DNA of 33,433 nt from Aquibacillus kalidii. Its GTDB lineage: Bacteria > Bacillota > Bacilli > Bacillales > Amphibacillaceae. The stretch spans positions 1-33,433 of the forward strand of contig NZ_JACLZI010000047.1 of assembly GCF_014280935.1 (NCBI RefSeq), in the 5' to 3' direction. Below are positions 28,462 through 33,433 of this stretch, in pieces (position 1 is the first letter of the stretch; every line of letters starts with the position of its first letter). A model generated the notes under the pieces. The model was not told the origin of the DNA. It saw only the letters and a list, made by a program, of their open reading frames with translations, and ran no database searches. The position numbers and the translations under genes were made by a program.

Positions 28462-28523
28462 GTTTATACACATCCTCTTTGAACAATTAGGCATGTAGAC
28501 GTTACAAAAATAAGCACATCCAT

Positions 28524-29792
28524 TTAGTACACTAGCTCTGAGCTTCCTTCTTGATCATCTAATAGCCTCACTTCTACATCAGTACCTTCAGAATAGGCAT
28601 CAGTTCCACCTGGTAAAACAATAAGAGCGTTAGCTTTCGCAAGAGAAGATACAGCATTGGATTGATCTAGTCCATATCTACTTACAATTAATTTACCATC
28701 CTCTATTGAAACATAGCCTCTTACAAATCTCGTAAAAGCATTAGGTTTCGGAAAATCATCACGTAATACAGCTTTTTCTTTCCGTAGATGGAGATGTTTA
28801 ACGTGTAAAAGTTGACGGATTACAGGGCGAGTAAACATTTCAAACCCAACAAAACATGCGGATGGATTCCCAGATAATCCGAATAACAATTTCCCATTAT
28901 ATTCTGCTACTGTTGTCACACTTCCAGGCCTCATGGCAATTTTGTTAAATAGTACATTAGCAGTCAATTTTTCATAAATAGCTGGTAGATAGTCAAAGTC
29001 ACCAACAGATACACCACCCGTCGTAATAACCATATCAACTTGTTCTAATGCACCTTTCACTTGTTGGTAGCAAAGCTCTAGATCGTCCTCAAACTGACCT
29101 AGATATACAGCCTGTCCCCCGGCTCTCTCAATTTGAGAAAGTAACATGTATGTATTACTGTTACGAATTTTACCAGGCACTAACTCTTCGTCTATTGCTA
29201 ATAGTTCTGTGCCTGTAGCAATCACACCAACTATTGGTTTCTTAAAAACAGGCACATGCTTATACCCGAAAGTAGCGAGTAGTGCTGTCATACCAGCTCC
29301 TATTAATGTCCCTTTTTCTGCAACAATGGTACCTTTCGTAATATCTTCCCCTTGAAAGGATATATTTTCACCTACCACACATTCCTTATATACATCTACA
29401 TAGGTTTGACCATTTTCTTCAAAGGTTTCTGTCTGCTCGAGCATAATAACAGCGTTACTACCCTCTGGTAATTGTGCACCCGTCATAATCCTAACGGCTT
29501 GGTTAGAGGAAAGTTCTTGTTCATAAAGATGTCCTGCACCGATTTCCGCTACTACATCCAATCGAAGCGGATTCTCTTTAGTTGCCCCAATTGTATCCTC
29601 CGCAATAATGGCATAGCCATCATATGGAGAACGATCAAACAATGGAATATCATGATCTGCTATCAAGTTATCACCAAGGACTCGTCCATTTGATTGCTCA
29701 ATGTCAATGGATTCTACCTCTCCTGTTTTTGCAAAATTCAATACACGCTTTACTGCTTCATGTACAGAAATCGGCTCCCTAACCTCTACCAT
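28524..29792 (-). CDS. moeA: Molybdopterin molybdenumtransferase MoeA
   Basis: 422 aa, family length. The four-domain MoeA layout is recognisable: the N terminus VEVREPISVHEAVKRVL, DIPLFDRSPYDGYAI, the MoaB-like domain with GVIATGTELL and DMVITTGGVSVGDFDYLP, the GLSGNPSACFVGFE motif, and a C-terminal domain ending VEVRLLDDQEG. It inserts molybdate into adenylated molybdopterin. Two ATGs are close; the one at 29792 has AAGGAGG at 6 bp, while the ATG at 29798 touches it. It lies 14 bp after moaA in the operon moaA-moeA-moaB. Confidence 0.95.
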   Translation of the reverse strand: MVEVREPISVHEAVKRVLNFAKTGEVESIDIEQSNGRVLGDNLIADHDIPLFDRSPYDGYAIIAEDTIGATKENPLRLDVVAEIGAGHLYEQELSSNQAVRIMTGAQLPEGSNAVIMLEQTETFEENGQTYVDVYKECVVGENISFQGEDITKGTIVAEKGTLIGAGMTALLATFGYKHVPVFKKPIVGVIATGTELLAIDEELVPGKIRNSNTYMLLSQIERAGGQAVYLGQFEDDLELCYQQVKGALEQVDMVITTGGVSVGDFDYLPAIYEKLTANVLFNKIAMRPGSVTTVAEYNGKLLFGLSGNPSACFVGFEMFTRPVIRQLLHVKHLHLRKEKAVLRDDFPKPNAFTRFVRGYVSIEDGKLIVSRYGLDQSNAVSSLAKANALIVLPGGTDAYSEGTDVEVRLLDDQEGSSELVY

Positions 29793-29806
29793 GTTCATCC
29801 TCCTTG

Positions 29807-30823
29807 TTAACCACCAATATAAGACATTTCAATTTTATCTCTATTTTTAACTGTTTCTTCTGTTCTTTGATCTGAATACCGGTCGGTACGTTTTTGCCAG
29901 ATAGATTGAATCCTTTCATATATAACGTCATCATCATTCGTATTCCGAACTAATTCCTTAAGATCAAAGCCGTTTGTAGCAAATAAACACGTATAGAATT
30001 TACCGTCCGCCGCGATTCTTGCTCTAGTACAGCTAGCACAAAAAGATTCCGAGACAGAGGTAATAAATCCAACTTCCGTATTGGTACCCTTGTACCGATA
30101 TCGTTTAGCGACTTCTCCGAAATAATTCTGTTCTACAGGTTCGATATCAAATTCAGTTGCTAACTTTTCGAGTATTTCCTTCTTTGTTATAACCGATGAG
30201 AAATTCCATCCATTAGAAGTACCGACATCCATAAATTCAATAAATCGTAGCGTGATTCCCTTTTCTTTAAAATAGGCTGCCATCGGGAGAATATCTTTAT
30301 CATTCATCCCCTTTTTCACAACCATATTTACCTTGACTTGTAATCCAGCTTCGAATCCTGCGTCTATGCCCTTCAACACCCATTCAGGACTTACCCCACG
30401 GTCATTTATGGCTTTAAAGGTCTCTTCATCTAACGCATCTAAACTAACATTAATTCTTTGCAATCCCGCAGCTTTCAATGCCTTAGCTTGCTTAACTAAA
30501 TGGACACCATTTGTTGTTAAAGCAATATCTTCTATCCCTTCGATAGCTGATAGCTTTTCTATTAATGTGGGAAGGTCTTTTCGAAGAAGTGGTTCCCCAC
30601 CAGTTAAACGAATTTTACTAACACCTAACTTCGTAAAGGCTTTTGCTAGTTTTTCTATCTCTTCAAACGAAAGTAGGTGCTCCTTAGGTAAAAAAGTGAA
30701 ATCTTTACCGAAAATCTCTTTTGGCATGCAATAAGTGCATCTGAAGTTACAGCGATCTGTAACCGAAATCCGAAGGTCTTGTAACGGTCGATTAAACTTG
30801 TCGTGCACCTTACTGTTTGTCAT
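29807..30823 (-). CDS. moaA: GTP 3',8-cyclase MoaA (radical SAM)
   Basis: 338 aa. Radical SAM cluster cysteines C25, C29 and C32 ([12 protein letters not shown]), SAM-binding [12 protein letters not shown], and the C-terminal second 4Fe-4S cluster C262, C265 and C279 ([19 protein letters not shown]). The protein ends SYIGG, the Gly-Gly tail required in MoaA. It rearranges GTP to 3',8-cyclo-7,8-dihydro-GTP, the substrate of MoaC. GGGAGAG precedes the ATG. It heads the moaA-moeA-moaB operon; its 98-bp upstream spacer contains a 9-bp inverted repeat. Both clusters are complete, so it should be active. Confidence 0.96.
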   Translation of the reverse strand: MTNSKVHDKFNRPLQDLRISVTDRCNFRCTYCMPKEIFGKDFTFLPKEHLLSFEEIEKLAKAFTKLGVSKIRLTGGEPLLRKDLPTLIEKLSAIEGIEDIALTTNGVHLVKQAKALKAAGLQRINVSLDALDEETFKAINDRGVSPEWVLKGIDAGFEAGLQVKVNMVVKKGMNDKDILPMAAYFKEKGITLRFIEFMDVGTSNGWNFSSVITKKEILEKLATEFDIEPVEQNYFGEVAKRYRYKGTNTEVGFITSVSESFCASCTRARIAADGKFYTCLFATNGFDLKELVRNTNDDDVIYERIQSIWQKRTDRYSDQRTEETVKNRDKIEMSYIGG

Positions 30824-30857
30824 TTTAATACTCTCCCGTTCGATTGAATTCGAAAAG

Positions 30858-30888
30858 TCTGATAATAATTAAATTCTAGATTATCAGA
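30858..30888. promoter_or_regulatory. Inverted repeat in the moaA upstream region
   Basis: TCTGATAAT, 13 nt, ATTATCAGA: a perfect 9-bp inverted repeat 35-65 bp upstream of the moaA ATG. It is far too small to be the Moco riboswitch. It may be an operator, for example for a ModE-like or other regulator, or an mRNA hairpin. Confidence 0.5.
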
Positions 30889-30921
30889 TTGGATGGGGGA
30901 TTACAAACATACTAGAAGTCA

Positions 30922-32268
30922 TTATCTTTTATAAAAATATTCCTCTAACCACTCATTAAATAGTACATAATCTGCTTTTACTCTATCTTTATAGTAGCTA
31001 GACCAAATAATCATTTCCTTCTTAAAACCACTTTTGTCTCCCCCAATAGCTGCAAGGATTTGCTGCTCGCTATGGTAATCTAGTAAGCCATGTTCGATAT
31101 CTTCGTCGGCTCTGGCATGGATCTTTGCTGATACCTTACCCATGACCTTTACCGTCTTCTTTATATCCTTCTCTTCCTTGAAATGATTCGGTTTTAATTC
31201 TTTTTCAAATGGGGATCGTTCCCTAACATAGAATTCACGATTATTAATTGTAAAATAACCAAGATACGGGTCGGCCTTATGGTGCATTGCTTGCTGTGTA
31301 CTGATGACACGTTTACCTTGGTGGTTATGCGATTCCCAGAAAGCCTCGTTATAAGTGAAAAAATATGCAGGGATTGGGGTTCTCGCTTCTTTCACTTCTA
31401 ATATAATATCATCCTGATGCTTATTATCATGTTGTCCCTCGATCAAAACGTAAAATCTTTTTAACCCAGTTGAACCAATGCCAGCACCCTTTCGTCTAAC
31501 TATATCTTTAATTTGATAATGCTCATCACCTTGATAACATTCCTTATCAATACTTTCTAAATACAGATGCCAATTTTTCATAAGATCCCTATATTCATTA
31601 TTGGAGGCAGGCTCTAGCTTTTCATTGGCACGATTGAATTTTCTTTCTCCATCTGCTTGTATGTACGTGAGCTTATCTAATTCATGTGTTGCTTGTCTAT
31701 CTTCTAATTTCTTTAATAATTTCTTAACAGGTCCCTTTGTATTTTCCACTGTGTACTGTGATGTTAACGGACTATTTTCCTCTTCCACAAATTTTTTCAA
31801 TTGTTTGTAATAGGCATTTAAATAGGTGTTAACCCATTCATCTTGCTTCTCTTCATTATAGCCCTGTTGTTCAGAAAACAAGCGAATGCTAACTACCATT
31901 CTTAATACATCGTACAGGTAGGAGCCTAGATACCCCTCATCGAAATCATCGACATCAAAAACGATATCTTCATCCTCATTCTGGAATCCACTATGGTTGT
32001 CAAAGTGCAAATCTCCCATTATCCATGTCGGTGCATAATCTGAAGTATGATAAGTAAAAGGAATTTTAGTTACATCATAGTAAAACAAATAAGCACTTCC
32101 TCTAAAGAAGCTATATGGATCCTGTTTCATTTTGTCGTACTTCAATCTTCTATCTGATTTGCTTAGTTGCATCAAATGGTCATCAAATTGTTCCAAAATG
32201 GTATGTAGTGTTTGTTTTCTTAAATATTTCTTTGTATTTTTTATTTGCTCTTTCATATTTCGTACCAA
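30922..32268 (-). CDS. DUF2252 family protein, kinase-like fold
   Basis: 448 aa. The family is recognised by WIMGDLHFDNHSGF (82-95) and DIVFDVDDFDEGYLGSYLYD (101-120), which correspond to the catalytic G-D-x-H-x-x-N and D-x-D motifs of aminoglycoside-phosphotransferase-like enzymes, together with AYFFTYNEAFWESHNHQG, GYFTINNREFYVRERSPFEKE and a C-terminal histidine-rich helical region. The substrate is unknown. The start is ambiguous: a TTG at 32268 has AGGGGGAG 6 bp upstream, whereas the first ATG (32256) is 18 bp away; I use the TTG. It lies between the moa operon and the repeat protein gene. Confidence 0.8.
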   Translation of the reverse strand: MVRNMKEQIKNTKKYLRKQTLHTILEQFDDHLMQLSKSDRRLKYDKMKQDPYSFFRGSAYLFYYDVTKIPFTYHTSDYAPTWIMGDLHFDNHSGFQNEDEDIVFDVDDFDEGYLGSYLYDVLRMVVSIRLFSEQQGYNEEKQDEWVNTYLNAYYKQLKKFVEEENSPLTSQYTVENTKGPVKKLLKKLEDRQATHELDKLTYIQADGERKFNRANEKLEPASNNEYRDLMKNWHLYLESIDKECYQGDEHYQIKDIVRRKGAGIGSTGLKRFYVLIEGQHDNKHQDDIILEVKEARTPIPAYFFTYNEAFWESHNHQGKRVISTQQAMHHKADPYLGYFTINNREFYVRERSPFEKELKPNHFKEEKDIKKTVKVMGKVSAKIHARADEDIEHGLLDYHSEQQILAAIGGDKSGFKKEMIIWSSYYKDRVKADYVLFNEWLEEYFYKR

Positions 32269-32362
32269 GAGTTGCTCCCCCTATACTTCTACTGTAAGTT
32301 TTTATTCTATAAAGATAAATATTCTCGATGATTCTATGAATCTCCTGTTTGTTTTATTTAAC

Positions 32363-32400
32363 AAAGAAAAGGCTAACTAAACATAAGTCTAGTTAACCTT
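32363..32400 (-). terminator. Rho-independent terminator of the repeat protein gene
   Basis: On the minus strand AAGGTTAACTA pairs with TAGTTAGCCTT (one mismatch) across a 10-nt loop and is followed by TTCTTTG, 16 bp after the stop codon. Confidence 0.65.
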
Positions 32401-32415
32401 GGAGATGATATTTAA

Positions 32416-33126
32416 TTAATCCTCATCATCATATTCTCTGAACTGCCCCGAGAAGTTCGGTGGCATTTGATTCCAATAGTTATTATACTGCCCGACTAGG
32501 TTCTCACCATAGTTACCTGGCATTTGTCCATAGTAAGGGTTCATACCTTGAAAATTTCCTTGTTGCTGGTTCCAGTCTCCATAATTCGGGCCTGGCAATG
32601 GACCTTCAAAGTTTCCTGGCACTTGATTCCAGTCTCCGTAATTCGGACCTGGTAGCGGACCTTCAAAGTTTCCTGGTACTTGATTCCAGTCTCCGTAATT
32701 TGGGCCTGGTAGTGGACCTTCAAAGTTCCCTGGTACTTGATTCCAGTCTCCGTAATTTGGGCCTGGTAGCGGGCCTTCAAAATTTCCTAGCAACTCGCTT
32801 ACGTCCCCATATTGCGGTCCCGGGAATGGACCCTCAAAGTTTCCTGGCATTTGATTCCAGTCTCCGTAATTTGGACCTGGTAACTGGCCTTCAAAGTTTC
32901 CTGGAGCTTGATTCCAATCTCCATAATTAGGGCCTGGTAGCGGGCCATTAAAGTTTCCTGGCATTTGGTTAAAGTTACCATAAGGTCCTGGTAGTTGGCC
33001 TCCAAAGTTTCCTGGCACTTGATTAAAGTTACCATAGTTAGGTCCTAGGTTCGCCCCTCCATGGTGTGAATATGGATATGCACCACCCTGATAAAAGTTT
33101 CCATATGGATTCTGACCGTAATTCAT
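32416..33126 (-). CDS. Repeat protein of nine 18-19-residue Gly/Pro/Asn-rich units
   Basis: 236 aa, not recognised. Residues 28-194 are nine head-to-tail units with consensus GPNYGDWNQVPGNFEGPLP; units 6-8 (about 122-178) are identical in protein. The flanks are also Asn/Gly/Tyr/Gln-rich, and the last six residues are acidic (EYDDED). There is no signal peptide, membrane segment or cysteine. The pattern of aromatic (Tyr, Trp, Phe) plus Gly/Pro/Asn suggests an extended, flexible structural or surface polymer, such as a spore-coat-like or condensate-forming protein; that is inference. GGGGAGGAATTAAC precedes the ATG and a terminator follows, so it is a real monocistronic gene. Antisense frames that look open are repeat artefacts. 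Confidence 0.82.
   Translation of the reverse strand: MNYGQNPYGNFYQGGAYPYSHHGGANLGPNYGNFNQVPGNFGGQLPGPYGNFNQMPGNFNGPLPGPNYGDWNQAPGNFEGQLPGPNYGDWNQMPGNFEGPFPGPQYGDVSELLGNFEGPLPGPNYGDWNQVPGNFEGPLPGPNYGDWNQVPGNFEGPLPGPNYGDWNQVPGNFEGPLPGPNYGDWNQQQGNFQGMNPYYGQMPGNYGENLVGQYNNYWNQMPPNFSGQFREYDDED
32545..33045. repeat. Coding tandem repeat, 57-bp unit (one 54-bp)
   Basis: DNA of the nine-unit protein repeat. The period is 57 bp, measured from the shared ATT(T/C)(G/C)G(G/A)CC landmark at 32641 and 32698. Central copies differ by only a few, mainly synonymous, bases, which points to recent expansion or gene-conversion homogenisation; outer copies have diverged more. Confidence 0.9.
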
Positions 33127-33304
33127 GTTAATTCCTCCCCTGTGTAATCTACAAGATTAACGTATGCTGTTAAACGTAATCCGCAACCACCTATATCAAG
33201 AATGGGTACTAACCTATTTCTTTTTAAAAGGTCTTAATTAGATAAGTGTAAATCCATCATCACGAAATTCTAGAACGCCGGACCGGAAACAGTCTAACGT
33301 TGTC
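33127..33304. other. Upstream region of the repeat protein gene
   Basis: No gene is seen. It includes the GGGGAGG ribosome binding site of the gene at 32416-33126, but no promoter pair is convincing. Confidence 0.35.
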
Positions 33305-33433
33305 AAATTTGCTTTCAAGGATGGTTTCGCTTCGTTAGCCTTCCTCTTACATCTCCAATTTTGCTTTCAAGACTGCTTTCGCTTCGTTAGCCTTCCTCTT
33401 ACATCTCCAATTTTGCTTTCAAGACTGCTTTCG
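33305..33433. repeat. 52-bp tandem repeat, at least 2.5 copies, continuing off the window
   Basis: Copies at 33305-33356, 33357-33408 and partial 33409-33433. The landmark GCTTTCAAG recurs at 33311, 33363 and (as GCTTTC, AAG) 33415, exactly 52 bp apart. Copies 1 and 2 differ at four positions; the visible third matches copy 2. The period is not a multiple of three and the frames contain stops, so it is probably non-coding. Confidence 0.9.

Noticed and set aside
30824-30921. Moco riboswitch before moaA
   Set aside because: The spacer is only 98 bp with one simple stem; it cannot hold the multi-stem Moco RNA.
32460-32930. 156-codon plus-strand frame and two shifted minus-strand frames across the repeat gene
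   Set aside because: They are open only because a 57-bp repeat lacking stops in one unit lacks them in every unit; no start signals.
32545-33433. CRISPR array
   Set aside because: Both repeat tracts are head-to-tail without unique spacers, and no cas gene is present.

Overview
The window is low-GC Firmicutes DNA, almost certainly from a Bacillaceae member (Bacillus or an Oceanobacillus/Virgibacillus-type relative). The evidence is strong AGGAGG-type ribosome binding sites, TGnTATAAT promoters, lipoprotein lipoboxes, and a gene order (yerA-yerB-yerC ... pcrB-pcrA-ligA-camS ... proline symporter-gatCAB-dgkB-rlmCD) that matches the yerA-yefA region of Bacillus subtilis as I remember it. Nearly everything from 4.5 kb to 32.3 kb is on the minus strand. 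I could run no database search, so family names come from motifs and memory.

Layout. (1) 1-1112: a partial NAD(P)H:quinone-type flavoprotein oxidoreductase gene, divergent from a MarR-family regulator gene. Two related palindromes lie between them, one covering the -35 elements of both promoters. (2) 1113-4502: an accessory pocket. Two same-orientation copies of a 171-bp element (about 87% identical by hand alignment) bracket about 2.8 kb. That segment holds a secreted beta-rich protein gene, a divergent three-helix membrane protein gene, a shattered membrane-protein remnant and a frameshifted phoH-type ATPase pseudogene. The downstream element copy overlaps the stop codon of rlmCD. (3) 4503-10418: rlmCD (23S rRNA m5U methyltransferase), dgkB (lipid kinase) and the gatCAB operon (Glu-tRNA amidotransferase). 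(4) 10897-14376: proline module of pruA, a 35-codon membrane peptide gene not expected from ordinary ORF calling, and putP. (5) 14625-20762: pcrB-pcrA-ligA-camS, one tightly spaced operon with an extended -10 promoter. (6) 21198-25456: an oxidoreductase, yerC, yerB and yerA. (7) 25544-30823: a small DUF2892 protein, modAB (molybdate import, no ATPase gene), moaC, moaB, moeA and moaA: a molybdenum cofactor island. (8) 30922-33433: a DUF2252 kinase-like protein, a secretion-signal-less protein made of nine 18-19-residue Gly/Pro/Asn/aromatic repeats, and a 52-bp tandem repeat running off the window end.

Most of the window is conserved housekeeping DNA. The parts that look least described are the bracketed pocket at 1.39-4.51 kb (a possible secreted toxin or bacteriocin with a membrane immunity partner), the 35-aa peptide joined to putP, and the 19-residue repeat protein with the neighbouring 52-bp array.
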